Assembly: GCA_022414725.1 (NCBI GenBank)
Contig: CM039464.1
Coordinates: 51,602,017-51,666,016, forward strand
Reading direction: 5' to 3'
From: Microglena sp. YARC
Lineage: Eukaryota > Chlorophyta > Chlorophyceae > Chlamydomonadales > Chlamydomonadaceae
DNA length: 64,000 nucleotides
Below the pieces are notes generated by a model, which worked only from the letters and a program-made list of their open reading frames with translations, had not been told where the DNA came from and made no database searches. Made by a program: the position numbers and the translations under genes. How positions within the stretch are numbered: position 1 is the stretch's first letter; every line of letters starts with the position of its first letter. This document shows, one piece after another, positions 22,077 to 26,994 of the stretch.

Positions 22077-23842
22077 TGAGTAATAGAAGAAAGCATTTGG
22101 ATATGCATACATACATACATACATATGTACGTACGTACTCACATGCATACAACCCCATTGTCATCCCTCGACCTCTACCACCACCATCACCACCACCACC
22201 TGATTGCTTTTTACCAAGGCAAATACCGAGACCAAGATCATGATCAAAAATCTAGAAGAACAAGGTCAAGAACAAGAGCAGGTACAAGAAGAAAAAACCA
22301 ATATTGGAGGTTGGCCCAGTGCAATGCAAACTGGGCTGCCCCCCTCAACCTCACGCCTATGGTAATAAGGCGTACTATTTATTTATTTATTTATTTGTAA
22401 TACCAAGAGCAATAACAACAATACTAATATCAACATTTCATTGGTTATGACGCCCAACCCACAGCTAACACATTCGCTATCACCACACCTATCACCATCA
22501 CCACACCTATCACCATCACTACCAGAACCGCCACCACCACTCTGGCTCGACTTTCACCAACGCAACAGCAATACGAGAAGAACAAGAACAAGAAAAAAAG
22601 AGCAACAGCAGGAACAATAAAATAACAAGCACAAGACATAACGAAGAGTAACCGACCAGTAACAAAAACAAGAACAATAAGGAAAAGAACAAGAAGAACA
22701 AGAGCAGGAACAATAAAAATAACAAGTACAGGAACAGGAACCTAACAAATAACAAGAGCAAAGACCAAGATCAGTAACAAAACACAAAGAACAATACGGG
22801 AAAAGGAAAAAGAAGAAACAAGAGCAGTAGGAACAATAAAAATAACAAGCACAAGAACAAGAACAATAACAATAACAAGAGCAAGACCAAGATCAGTAAC
22901 AAGAACAAGAAGGAAAAGAACAAGAAGAACAAGAGCAAGAACAATAAAAGTAACAAGCACAATATCAGTAACAAGAACAGGAACAAGAAAGACAAGAACA
23001 AGAAGAACAAGAGCACGAACAATACAAATAAGAAGCACAAGATCAAGAAGAAGAAAAACAAGAATGGGAATACCAATAATAAGAGCAGGAACAAGAACAA
23101 GAAGAAGAGCAGGAGCAAGAACAAGAACAATACAAATAACAGGAACAAGAACAATACAAATAACATGAACAAAACAAATAGCAAGGAGCGAAGAACATGA
23201 ACAATATAAATAACAAGAACAAGAACAAGAACAAGAAGTACAAGAGCAGGAACAATAAAAATAACAAGTGCAGGATCAAGAAGAAGAAAAACAAGAACGG
23301 GAATACCAATTATGAGGGCGGGTACAAGAACAAGAATAAAAACAAGAACAAGAGCAAGAGCAAGAGCAAGAACAAGAGCAAGAACAAGAGCAATAACAAT
23401 AAAAATATGAACAAGAGCAGGAACAATACAAATAAGAAGCTCGAGAACAAGAACAAGAATAAGAATAAGAAAAAGAACCCAACTTAAGCCAACATAAGCC
23501 AACTTAAGCCAACCCAAGCCAACTTAAGCCAACTCAACACAACTGAACCCAACTCAGTCCAACTCAACGCAAATTAACCCAACTAAACCCAACTTAAACC
23601 AACTCAACCCAACTCACTGCTAACACATTCGTTTTTCCATCCTTTGCCTGCCCTCGGATGCACGCCTGTATAAGATCGCCAGACTGGCCCATACACGCTT
23701 GTACATTGCCAGGCTGGCCATTCAAAAGTTGCAACAGTTGATATTCTTCATCATCCTCCTCCTCTTCGTCCTCATGATCATTCTCATGCCCCTCATACAT
23801 CAGATCATCTGCGAACGGAGCCATCATAGTCCCTACGGCAGC
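549..23842 (-). CDS. Multi-exon coiled-coil protein gene (reconstructed)
   Basis: Seven exons join in phase on the minus strand: 21137-20900, 19742-19604, 18478-18391, 15905-15860, 14212-14120, 12916-12800, 8819-6072. Phases at each junction are 0, 1, 2, 0, 0, 0, with AG/GT borders throughout. The joined product is heptad-rich and charged: VREVKLLRQVKELERE, then LKESRRSEWLAQQRC, RIESLGKFLHQERQ, EEQVVMLQAQ, VESNRQQLRDMGMM, ESARVKALQDEVASL, VEGLKRVVEDIY, then a long repetitive tail. An acidic exon at 23842-23618 probably lies upstream but does not join directly (phase 0 against 1), so an exon is missing between them. Exons at 758-549 and 344-272 fit in phase downstream. No family is recognised; a structural or cytoskeletal role would be usual for such architecture but is only inference. 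Introns are filled with copies of the exon edges. Confidence 0.6.
759..1320 (-). repeat. Copies of the acceptor and start of the 549-758 exon, with G homopolymer
   Basis: Four to five degenerate copies, roughly 110-125 bp apart, of a unit that on the minus strand reads AG acceptor, then GGCCAAGCCAACCAAAG, then TAAGYGCACCCCCTGCC. Each therefore keeps the AG acceptor and the first bases of the neighbouring exon. A run of about 32 G (939-970) interrupts one copy. Confidence 0.6.
1321..1679. other. No gene seen
   Basis: No exon with convincing splice borders on either strand. Short open stretches around 1400-1740 have no recognisable content. Confidence 0.5.
1680..1955. mobile_element. MITE (Mutator-like family), 3' end internally duplicated
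   Basis: Terminal inverted repeats built on CGGCTACGAGCAGCAGCTTC and AGCTGCCTAGAAGCTGCT...GCCGAAAAGAAAA, the family signature. The right-hand ~100 bp (TCAGCTTCAAGGTGCRCTAG through AGCTGCYTAGAAGCTGCTGC) is present twice, so this copy is longer than the usual ~190 bp. No clean target duplication is visible. Confidence 0.7.
1956..2660. repeat. G-rich low-complexity tract (2175-2655), otherwise no gene
   Basis: From about 2175 the plus strand is dominated by GGGGT/GGTTT/GGGGAT words, with GGCT repeats at 2311-2330 and GGTTTGGTTTGG and GGGTTGGGTT blocks near 2525-2600. Open frames on both strands (Pro-rich one way, Gly/Trp-rich the other) are by-products of this composition. Many GGG/GGGG runs could form quadruplexes. 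Confidence 0.6.
2850..3000 (-). CDS. Candidate first exon with targeting-like leader
   Basis: Minus strand: ATG at 3000, 50 open codons (MIRKQEPGLKSIHSFARN at the start, CCTLSTQRPPRY at the end), then CTACG|GTGAGTTCC, a near-consensus donor at 2850/2849. The Ser/Arg/Lys-rich, acid-poor composition resembles an organelle leader. No partner exon is identified; the exon ends with one spare base, which does not fit the exon at 758. Confidence 0.3.
3370..3575 (+). repeat. Dispersed repeat family D
   Basis: About 200 bp with the conserved core GAAGCCTGACACGTCAGCCA, then CGGTCTCGTAACTAA, CGCTTCCGTTGCCACCT, and a 3' CGCCAATTTTAAACGTCGC. Other copies: 9192-9400, 46470-46690, and 5' fragments at 11373-11480 and (minus) 29685-29745. 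No coding capacity or clear terminal repeats, so the class is unknown. Confidence 0.7.
3576..4002. other. No gene; poly-C run
   Basis: Contains a run of about 33 C at 3666-3698. The open frame at 3769-3981 has no recognisable content or splice borders. Confidence 0.5.
4003..5191 (-). mobile_element. 5'-truncated non-LTR retrotransposon (LINE), C-terminal reverse-transcriptase ORF remnant
   Basis: Minus strand, open from 5191 to 4313 apart from one in-frame TAG at 4664-4666. Landmarks seen: WHRGILKQKMGV followed by EKLGRTPL and LRFWNK (the segment typical of LINE ORF2 downstream of the RT domain), then YIAQFRMGSHWLN, then a zinc-knuckle C-x2-C-x9-H-x3-C with EDEMHMFECP, all usual near the C-terminus of such proteins. 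The RT catalytic core and endonuclease are absent, so the copy is dead on arrival (5' truncation at 5191, next to a family C repeat). A short TGTAA repeat near 4004-4020 on the minus strand is a plausible 3' tail. Clade not assignable from this fragment. Confidence 0.8.
5195..5245 (-). repeat. Dispersed repeat family C (partial copy)
   Basis: Minus-strand match to the ~65-bp family whose full form begins CTTGAACTTGGTTACATAG, carries the hairpin CAGCCAGCAATTTGGCTG and ends GTCTTCGGCAGTAAAA. It abuts the truncated LINE. Confidence 0.55.
5246..6065 (+). repeat. G-rich minisatellite, ~125-bp units
   Basis: From about 5495 to 6010, five degenerate units contain GGAAGAGATGGGAAAAGACA, AAGAGAGAACGGGGG, a GGGGTGGG-rich spacer, and ACAACTATCC. 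The long frames on both strands here (Gly/Arg one way, Pro/His the other) follow from the repeat. 5246-5494 shows nothing. Confidence 0.65.
6072..8819 (-). CDS. 2.7-kb repetitive exon of the coiled-coil gene, one frameshift
   Basis: Starts at 8819 after CTTGTACAG with VEGLKRVVEDIY (coiled coil), then eight to nine 17-residue repeats, type RGSVPKEGKDAGSTSK, at about 8700-8235. Next come about six 18-residue repeats, type RRGATPTLAHPASTGEVA, at about 7970-7665, then Gly-rich blocks, and finally acidic repeats of the form EEKLHGSYSDSDEEE (about 6550-6230). It ends Cys-rich (CSSCCDGFSDG). Near 7912 an extra C in the plus-strand run CCACCC, against CCACC in the homologous unit at 7693-7697, shifts the frame; without it the 18-residue repeats continue unbroken. 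The apparent TAA stop at 6068-6070 sits inside GTAAGT, so I read it as a splice donor. The frameshift may be an assembly error or a real lesion. Confidence 0.6.
8920..9930 (-). repeat. Three extra copies of the 5' edge (acceptor + start) of the 8819 exon, in GATT-rich DNA
   Basis: Copies at about 8975-8920, 9770-9705 and 9930-9876 keep a TAG acceptor followed by GTGGAGGGGCTGAAGAGG or a close variant, coding VEGLKRVVEVVYSGR, MEGLKRFVKDIYPGK and VEGLKSAVKDIYLRK. Each runs on into ACTGTCAAG. Between them lie (GATT)n/(TTTG)n low-complexity DNA and a family D copy (9192-9400). Confidence 0.7.
9192..9400 (+). repeat. Dispersed repeat family D
   Basis: Same core as at 3370-3575 (GAAGCCTGACACGTCAGCCA, GGTCTCGTAACTAA, GTTGCCACCT), bounded on both sides by GATT repeats. 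Confidence 0.65.
10105..10195 (+). repeat. SINE-like repeat family F
   Basis: GGCCCCAGTGCGGGCAAAC, GGGCTGGCCCGC, TCACGCCTAGTAATCAGGC followed by a TATTTATTATTTATTT tail. Three other copies (22306, 50097, 50655) share the body and the ATTT tail, which is a feature of retroposed short elements. No Pol III boxes are evident in the short body. Confidence 0.55.
10196..10744. repeat. Degenerate ~30-bp repeat, otherwise nothing
   Basis: 10500-10735 repeats a unit around TATGGAAACGTTATAAAACA seven or so times. 10196-10499 shows no feature beyond short A/T-rich low-complexity DNA. Confidence 0.5.
10835..11340. repeat. (GATA)n / (TATACA)n low-complexity DNA
   Basis: Runs of ATAGATAG, a 17-A run near 10920, and TATATACA words. 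It contains the exon-edge copy at 11037-11090 and no other feature. Confidence 0.7.
11373..11480 (+). repeat. Family D, 5' fragment
   Basis: GGCGGAGCCCCCCCTTCTGG, GGGGCGTGAGCCCCCAG and CCGTTGTCTGTTTGTCTG match the start of the 46470 copy. The conserved 3' core is missing. Confidence 0.5.
11619..12690. other. Intron sequence with two ~190-bp direct repeats and C-runs
   Basis: 12100-12395 holds two copies of a segment containing CACGAGGTCCAAAGTGG, CAATGGACTGCCCTTACCAA and GGCCTACTYATGGGTGG. C-runs sit at 11703-11718 and 12444-12461. No exon supported. Confidence 0.5.
12800..12916 (-). CDS. Coiled-coil exon (117 nt, 39 codons)
   Basis: From 12916 after CGACACCAG to 12800 before GTAAGATA, phase 0 at both ends. 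It codes ESARVKALQDEVASLQDSL, then SSEHMLKAMTLDRNNLQHQ, with a/d-position hydrophobics typical of coiled coil. Follows the 14212-14120 exon and precedes the 8819 exon in frame. Confidence 0.75.
13195..13285 (+). repeat. Dispersed repeat family G (partial)
   Basis: TTAAGCCCTTCTTATCACGG, CGGCAAGTCCTTTTAGCC, TATTTGGCCTACCCCTG and GTAACATACAT. The same ordered words occur at 24045-24240, 42775-42925 and 45868-45975. Confidence 0.55.
13435..14095. repeat. 34-bp minisatellite, ~19 copies
   Basis: Unit ACAAGTGGTGCTAGTGACAC plus AACTGTACATCAGT, highly regular. On the minus strand each unit carries CTGTACAG followed by TTGTGTCACT, which resembles a weak acceptor. It sits in the intron just after the 14212-14120 exon. 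Confidence 0.85.
14120..14212 (-). CDS. Coiled-coil exon (93 nt, 31 codons)
   Basis: From 14212 after CCCACGTAG to 14120 before GTGCATCG, phase 0 at both ends. It codes VESNRQQLRDMGMMLEQAG, then CRQDTKLSEAQQ. Joins the 15905-15860 exon upstream and the 12916 exon downstream in frame, continuing the heptad pattern. The donor is weak (GTGCAT). Confidence 0.7.
14639..15720 (-). repeat. Array of copies of the 15905-15860 exon and its donor
   Basis: At least five copies (about 14640-14690, 14775-14835, 14918-14985, 15066-15130, 15218-15260) keep the coding core for EEVVMLQAQV and a CAG|GTGGGTAGT-type donor. They are separated by CCACCATCATC/TCCTCC repeats. From 15340 to 15715, six exact 60-bp units end in AAGTACAG|GTGTGTGG, a truncated form of the same edge. 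Some copies (SGEEVVMLQAQ) are still open. Confidence 0.75.
15860..15905 (-). CDS. Coiled-coil mini-exon (46 nt)
   Basis: From 15905 after CGCCTGCAG to 15860 before GTGCGTAGT. One leading base completes an Arg codon with the 18478-18391 exon, then KLNSSEEQVVMLQAQ, ending in phase 0. This copy is chosen over its many neighbours because it alone has a good acceptor and the correct entry phase. Confidence 0.65.
15963..16176. mobile_element. MITE (Mutator-like family, CACTGTTT subfamily)
   Basis: Termini CACTGTTTTATTTCTGGGC and its inverse ...AAAATAAAACAGTG. Interior AGCCACTGGGC and GCTAGCTCCAGGTTTG as in the other copies. Flanks TAACTAAGCAT and TAATAAGCAT are similar and could be a decayed target duplication. 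Confidence 0.75.
16220..16971. mobile_element. Non-autonomous hAT-like element with 8-bp target duplication
   Basis: Ends TAGGGTTGG and CCGACCCTA (8 of 9 matching as inverted repeats), flanked by a perfect 8-bp direct repeat CAAATACA at 16212-16219 and 16972-16979. Subterminal regions are full of ACGTATA/CGTTTATACG words. 752 bp, with no transposase reading frame. The 8-bp duplication with short imperfect inverted repeats is the hAT pattern. Confidence 0.8.
17173..17374. mobile_element. MITE (Mutator-like family, CACTGTTT subfamily)
   Basis: Inverted ends of about 38 bp: left CACGGTTCCTTTTTTAGG, TACGCGTAGCAGCTTCTAG; right CTAGAAGCTGCTATGCGTAG, GCCAAAAAAGAAACAGTG. No clean target duplication seen. 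Confidence 0.75.
17375..18037. other. Intron DNA, no gene; 29-bp repeat at 17803-17908
   Basis: Four copies of ATATAAATAATACAAGACAC with CTGCAAGACAC. A MITE terminal fragment (CAGCTCATAGCCGAAAATAA) lies at 17749-17770. The rest is A/T-rich without exon borders. Confidence 0.5.
18038..18365 (-). repeat. Two displaced copies of the 18478-18391 exon fused to half MITEs
   Basis: Copies at about 18125-18038 and 18305-18218 match the exon from its middle (GAATTGAATCATTGGGAAAG) through the end and, for 18218, the donor GTGAGTTGCATG. In each, the upstream part of the exon is replaced by a half MITE (AGCTGCCTAGAAGCTGCTGC, at 18130-18205 and 18305-18365), so exon plus MITE was duplicated as one block of ~180 bp. 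Confidence 0.75.
18391..18478 (-). CDS. Coiled-coil exon (88 nt)
   Basis: From 18478 after CTACTAG to 18391 before GTGAGTTGC (strong donor). Two leading bases complete a Ser codon with the 19604 exon, then DEYTQQRGRIESLGKFLHQE, RQAKEEAN, leaving two bases for the 15905 exon. Charged heptads, no recognised family. Confidence 0.75.
18480..19060. repeat. ~60-bp minisatellite, ~9 degenerate units
   Basis: Unit around GTGTGAAGTGCAAAAGAAGC, CTGGAGTGTTGAGTGCAGTG, GACATGTGGTAAGA. Occupies the intron between the exons at 18478 and 19604. Frames on the minus strand (His/Thr/Ser-rich) are products of the repeat. Confidence 0.75.
19070..19625 (-). repeat. 46-bp array of an exon end plus donor region, 10 copies, and one longer copy
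   Basis: Ten units of 45-47 bp from 19190 to about 19610, each reading on the minus strand GGCAGAAGAGTGCAA|GTG then AGTCTTGG or CATCTTGG, CTTGGCTGG and a G-rich spacer. That is the last ~15 nt of the 19742-19604 exon with its splice site. The first unit, and two others near 19278 and 19187, keep GTGAGT; the rest read GTGCAT. A longer copy of the exon end lies at 19070-19135. Long Pro-rich and Trp/Gly-rich frames here are products of the repeat. Confidence 0.85.
19604..19742 (-). CDS. Coiled-coil exon (139 nt)
   Basis: From 19742 after CCACGCACAG to 19604 before GTGAGTCTTGG. Open from the first base: LKESRRSEWLAQQRCAAALN, then AVRSAAHARSSINCELANAR, RGQKSA plus one base. The entry phase matches the 21137-20900 exon and the exit phase matches 18478. 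Confidence 0.75.
19743..20378. repeat. ~40-50-bp minisatellite in intron
   Basis: From about 19800 to 20330, a dozen degenerate units carry TATCTCAGTTATCTGTGTTT, ATATAATCAC and AAGTGCGTATCTCA. No exon seen. Confidence 0.7.
20379..20830 (-). repeat. Three partial copies of the 21137-20900 exon with donors
   Basis: Copies end at donors GTGAGTTGCC (20388-20379), GTGTGTTGCC (~20505) and GTGGGTAGCC (~20712). The second keeps LGVREVKLLQQVKELERE. The third lacks an internal 18 nt but stays in frame (LGVREVKELERE). The first retains only the last ~12 nt joined to upstream exon sequence. Spacers repeat GCTTTGCACGCAGT and CAAGACTTGGG. Confidence 0.75.
20900..21137 (-). CDS. Exon with coiled-coil end (238 nt)
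   Basis: From 21137 after AGACTGCCAG to 20900 before GTGAGTTGCC (strong donor). One leading base, then 79 open codons: basic start (RKGRPDQSVKKSSGHC), Ala-rich middle, and a coiled-coil end ALGVREVKLLRQVKELERE, ending in phase 0. Another frame is also open, but only this one joins the next exon and matches the conserved copies. Confidence 0.7.
21138..22300. repeat. (TAAG)n microsatellite block, with GATT/GGAT repeats
   Basis: 21402-22080 is almost pure TAAG/TGAG repeats with single-base slips. 21165-21255 is GATT/GGAT. ACATACAT at 22106-22125. The Leu/Thr/Tyr frames on the minus strand are repeat products. Confidence 0.85.
22306..22396 (+). repeat. SINE-like repeat family F
   Basis: GGTTGGCCCAGTGCAATGC, AACTGGGCTGCCCCCCTCAA, CCTCACGCCTATGGTAATAA, GGCGTACTATTTATTTATTT tail. 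Best-preserved body together with 50655-50740. Confidence 0.6.
22451..22480 (-). repeat. Displaced copy of the 3' end + donor of the 23842-23618 exon
   Basis: Minus strand ATAGCGAATGTGTTAGCT followed by GTGGGTTGGG, against AAACGAATGTGTTAGCA|GTGAGTTGGG at the real exon end. Confidence 0.6.
22481..23611. repeat. Purine-rich (AACAAG/AACAATAA)n block
   Basis: 22560-23480 is made of AACAAGAACA, AGAGCAGGAACAATAA and AATAACAAG words; 23485-23610 of CAACTTAAGC/CAACTCAAC. The 248-codon Leu/Val/Phe frame on the minus strand and the Lys/Asn frame on the plus strand are by-products, not membrane proteins. Confidence 0.85.
23618..23842 (-). CDS. Acidic exon (225 nt, 75 codons)
   Basis: From 23842 after AGGGTGCAG to 23618 before GTGAGTTGGG, phase 0. 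It codes MMAPFADDLMYEGHEN, then DHEDEEEEDDEEYQLLQLL, NGQPGNVQACMGQSGDLIQA, ending KTNVLA. Probably an exon of the downstream coiled-coil gene, because its 3' edge is also copied into the intron (22451-22480), but it does not fit the phase of the 21137 exon, so at least one exon is missing. Its acceptor lies within the inverted repeat of the fold-back element at 23831-23990. A first-exon reading from the internal ATG is an alternative. Confidence 0.6.
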
Positions 23843-23990
23843 CTGCACCCTGTTCAGGTTGTTAAACAGGTGTTCAGTGTGTTAAACCCCTGTGTATGTA
23901 CATCATTGGTTAAACATGTAGTTGCTGAACAGATGTTGAACACCCTGAACACCTGTTTTAAACCCTGGACAGGTGCAGGCAGCCGTAGGG
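23831..23990. mobile_element. Fold-back element E
   Basis: Inverted ends CCCTACGGCAGCCTGCACC and GGTGCAGGCAGCCGTAGGG, followed inward by TGTTCAGG...TTAAACAGGTGTTCAG and its inverse CTGAACACCTGTTTTAAAC. 160 bp, no coding capacity. A second copy at 34672-34826 shares the same order. No clear target duplication. Confidence 0.7.
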
Positions 23991-24044
23991 AGTAGAGTTC
24001 TGAATAAATGTAACAAGAAAGGTAAAGTTAAATTATTTGCATAG

Positions 24045-24240
24045 CACAAACTCCGGGCCCCTGTTGTTTAAGATTTGTTGGGGTTCAGTCCACTAGTGCT
24101 TGTTCCTTGAACTGCCTTTCCTATTTTAATGTCGTGCAGGTCATTTTAGCCTAGTTGGCTACCCCTGGACTGTAAAATACACACACACACAGCATCATTT
24201 CCAGGTTGGGCAAGTCCTTTAAGCCTAGTTGGCTACCCTT
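24045..24240 (+). repeat. Family G, one and a half copies
   Basis: GTTGGGGTTCAGTCCACTAG, TTTTAGCCTAGTTGGCTACC, CCTGGACTGTAAAATACAC, then a second GGGCAAGTCCTTTAAGCC, TAGTTGGCTACCCTTGGAC. Confidence 0.6.
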
Positions 24241-24790
24241 GGACTGAGTTAAGTTGAGTTGAGTTGGGTTGAGTCGGGTTGAGTTGGATTGAGTTGGGTT
24301 GAATTGGGTTGAGTCAGGTTGAGTTGGGTTGAGTTGAGTTGGGTTGAGTTGGGTTGAGTTGAGATGGGTTGAGTTGGGTTGAATCGGGTTGAGTTGAGTT
24401 GGGTTGGGTTGAGTTGGGTTGGTTTGAGTTGGGTCGAGTTGGATTGAGTTGAGTTGGGTTGGGTTGAGTTGGGTTGAGATGAGTTGGGTTGAGTTGGGTT
24501 GAGTTGGGTTGAGTTGAGTTGGGTTGAGCTGGGTTGAGATGGGTTGGGTTGAGTTGGGTTGAGTTGGTTTGAACTGGGTTGAGTTGATCTGGGTTGGGTT
24601 GAGTTGGGTTGAGTTGGGTTGATTTGGGTTGAGTTGGGCCAAGTTGGGTTGAGCTAGGTTGAGTTGGGTCACTACAGTGTATGTTAGTGTATGTGTATGT
24701 GCACTTGTATACGTATGTGCTTGGACGTGTGCATGTGCATTTGCATGTGCATGTGCATGTGCATCTTAAGTATTAAATGAAATGTTTAAG
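24241..24790. repeat. (GTTGAGTTGG)n array
   Basis: 24245-24670 is a degenerate array of TTGAGT/TTGGGT pentamer and hexamer words. 24670-24765 is TGTGCATG-type. The Thr/Gln/Pro/Asn frame on the minus strand is a product of the repeat. Confidence 0.85.
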
Positions 24791-24874
24791 CCTTGCCTAA
24801 AATTCGTTTTGCAGATGAGGGTATACAACCACATAGTGATTCTGCTTCCTCACAGTCTGCAACCACATTTCACC

Positions 24875-25076
24875 ACTGTTTCATGTGTGTGCTACGCTTG
24901 GCAGCTTCCAGCCAGCTCCAACAGCTAGCCACTAGGCATAGCCAAAAGCTTTCAGTTGCATTGAAATTCTCGTAATGTCGAATTCCAGACGCACTAGCTA
25001 GCTTCAGGTATGTCCCAAAGACGGGGAAAGGAGCTGCCTAGAAGCTGCTCCACCTTTGCCCAAAAATGAAACAGTG
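24875..25076. mobile_element. MITE with perfect 9-bp target duplication
   Basis: Ends ACTGTTTCATG... and ...AAAATGAAACAGTG, interior as in the CACTGTTT subfamily. Flanked by direct repeats CATTTCACC at 24866-24874 and 25077-25085. A 9-bp duplication with long inverted ends is the Mutator-like pattern. Confidence 0.85.
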
Positions 25077-25137
25077 CATTTCACCTTTTTTTTATCATGA
25101 ACCTGTGCTACAAGAATGAAAGACAAGAGAACAAGCA

Positions 25138-25337
25138 GAGTTTTTCTTTTCGGCTACAAGCAGTAGCTTCTAGGCACCTCCTTGAGCCAGCCACTGAGCT
25201 AAACCCAAATATTTCAGCAGTTCTGGATAGCTGGTTGTGTCTGCTTAAAGGTGCAATAGGTCACATTTGGTTTGCCTCAATAGCCTGTCCGGGGAGCTGC
25301 CTAGAAGCAGTCACTTGTAGCTGAAAAGAAAAGCTAC
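25138..25337. mobile_element. MITE (CGGCTACGAG subfamily)
   Basis: TTTTTCTTTTCGGCTACAAG at the left and CTTGTAGCTGAAAAGAAAAG at the right, with GAGCCAGCCACTGAGCTAAA and CTTAAAGGTGCAATAGG inside. Flanks GAGAACAAGCA (25127-25137) and GAGAACAGCA (25338-25347) look like a target duplication with one indel. Confidence 0.8.
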
Positions 25338-25510
25338 GAGAACAGCACCAGGAGGAAGGCTTGGGGAACAGGGCAGTGTCAGCCGATGGCTTGGTCTGTG
25401 AGGCCCGGCGTGGCGTGGCCTGTTATAAGCTGTTTATGCAAGGCGTTGTTATCTAGGTAAGGTGTTTGCGGGGTGCTTCGTTCTCATAGGGCACAGAGTA
25501 ACTACTTGAC

Positions 25511-25523
25511 CCTCAAGTTATCC

Positions 25524-25588
<65 letters not shown>
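25511..25588 (+). repeat. (CT)n microsatellite
   Basis: Uninterrupted CT dinucleotides for about 78 bp, directly ahead of the candidate acceptor at 25617. It could act as an extended polypyrimidine tract. Confidence 0.9.
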
Positions 25589-25592
<4 letters not shown>

Positions 25593-25617
25593 CATCTCTC
25601 TGTTCTCTCACATGCAG

Positions 25618-25735
25618 GGCTGCTTACCTTGGCTGGTGTTCTTTCTTGCCAGCAGGAGCTCAGCCAGTCATTTGCTACCAGGCAAGCCTATCCAAACTGG
25701 TTGACCTCCTCAACATCAAGCTCCGTGCTGCCTGA
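25618..25735 (+). CDS. Candidate terminal exon
   Basis: After the (CT)n tract and TCACATGCAG, one base then 38 open codons: AAYLGWCSFLPAGAQPVICY, QASLSKLVDLLNIKLRAA, then TGA at 25733-25735. The end looks protein-like (amphipathic), but I find no convincing upstream exon on this strand, and it would lie inside the span of minus-strand exons. Function unknown. Confidence 0.3.
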
Positions 25736-25739
25736 TACT

Positions 25740-26342
25740 CGCTAGTCCAACACAAGTCTTCGTCTTCTTTCACATGGTCTGTCCTGAAGATCCATCATCA
25801 GCATCAGCATCATCGCATGTTTTTAATCCCCAAAGATCTGGGCAGTGTGCACGTTTTCAAGCTTCGGACACCACTCGCACTCGTTGGGCAAATTCCGTTT
25901 GCATTCGTTCAAGCCAGGCTTCGCGACCTGTCGATTTTCGAGAGTCCGAATTCGTCAACTCTGCCGCCCCCTTGGAAGGCCCCCCTTCGTGGGACAACTT
26001 CAAAACACTTTGTTATGAAATTGCAGAATCTACTTCGCTGAGAGAGAGACAAGTTGGGCGCAGCAGATACGGGACATCTCCACTCCATCCTGTATAGGGC
26101 AGAGTTCGGATTTCGTCATACTCGAGTTCGTCCATTTTTAGCTGTACATAACACGACTCCTCGATGTCATGGCATGGCATGGCGGATATATCCGCGGATA
26201 CGTTGGTGGCTGCAGAAGGACTCCACACAATGTGCTTGCGTCGAAGTCTTGATGTCGGAGGGGCGGAAGGCATCTCCGATACTGATGGATGCTCCTGAGG
26301 CGATGCCTCCCCAGGTGCTTATTGCATGCTTCGTACTTCCTT
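25740..26342. other. Coding-like segment, strand unresolved
   Basis: Both strands are open with balanced composition. Plus: FVNSAAPLEGPPSWDNFKTL and neighbours at 25774-26097. Minus: MPSAPPTSRLRRKHIVWSPS at 26273, DELEYDEIRTLPYTGWSGDV, ending 26013. No repeats. It differs in base composition from the surrounding intronic DNA, so an exon on one strand is likely, but I cannot choose between them. Confidence 0.35.
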
Positions 26343-26354
26343 GTGCTGAAGATG

Positions 26355-26685
26355 GCTGTGCTTAGGGTGGTGGTGGAGATGGTGGTGGTGGTGGTGGTGA
26401 TAATGGTGTTGTTTGTGGTGGTGATAATGGTGATGGTGGTGGTGGTTATGGTGGCGGTGGTTGTGCTAATGGTGATGGTGGTGGTGAAAGTGGTGGTGGT
26501 AATGGTGGTGGTGATGATGGTGATGGTGGTGGTGATGATGATCAGGATGGTGGTAGAGGTGGTAGTGGTGCTGCTGCTGGTGATGATGGCGATGAGGATA
26601 AATGAAGATGGTGTTGATGATGATGAGGATGAGGATGGTTATAGTGATGATAATGAAGATGAGGATTATGAGGATGAGGGTCACA
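26355..26685 (+). repeat. (GGTGRT)n repeat
   Basis: GGTGGTGATGG-type words with GATGATGAGGAT at the end. Val/Met frames (plus) and His/Ile frames (minus) are repeat products. Confidence 0.85.
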
Positions 26686-26742
26686 TTACCCTGGTACTAT
26701 ACTGCACTCCATTTGTGCACACACATTACGCCAAGGGGAACC

Positions 26743-26925
26743 AGAGCTTTTCTTTTCGGCTACAAGTAGGAGCTTCATTGCAGCACCTAGAACCAGCCAC
26801 TCAGCTTAACCAAGATATTTCAGCAGTTCTGGACAGCTGGTTGTGGCAGCTTTACGGCGCACTAGGTTGCATTTGGTTTGGATGAAAAGCCACTTACGGG
26901 AGCTGCCTAGAAAATAATAGCTACG
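26743..26925. mobile_element. MITE with perfect 9-bp target duplication
   Basis: AGAGCTTTTCTTTTCGGC at the left, a shortened AGCTGCCTAGAAAATAATAG, CTACG at the right. Flanked by AGGGGAACC at 26734-26742 and 26926-26934. Confidence 0.85.
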
Positions 26926-26994
26926 AGGGGAACCTGCGTGCATCACGCACGCTAGCCTCACACACACACGCATAAACAGTTGCATGTTCCTTCT

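Noticed and set aside
22771..23517. 248-codon hydrophobic minus-strand frame resembling a membrane protein
   Set aside because: It is the translation of an AACAAG/AACAATAA purine repeat; all frames stay open and the composition follows the repeat unit.
24060..25470. Upstream exons for the plus-strand exon at 25618
   Set aside because: A stretch ending ATCTAG|GTAAGG near 25455 has a good donor, but its open frame ends in a stop and does not match the entry phase.
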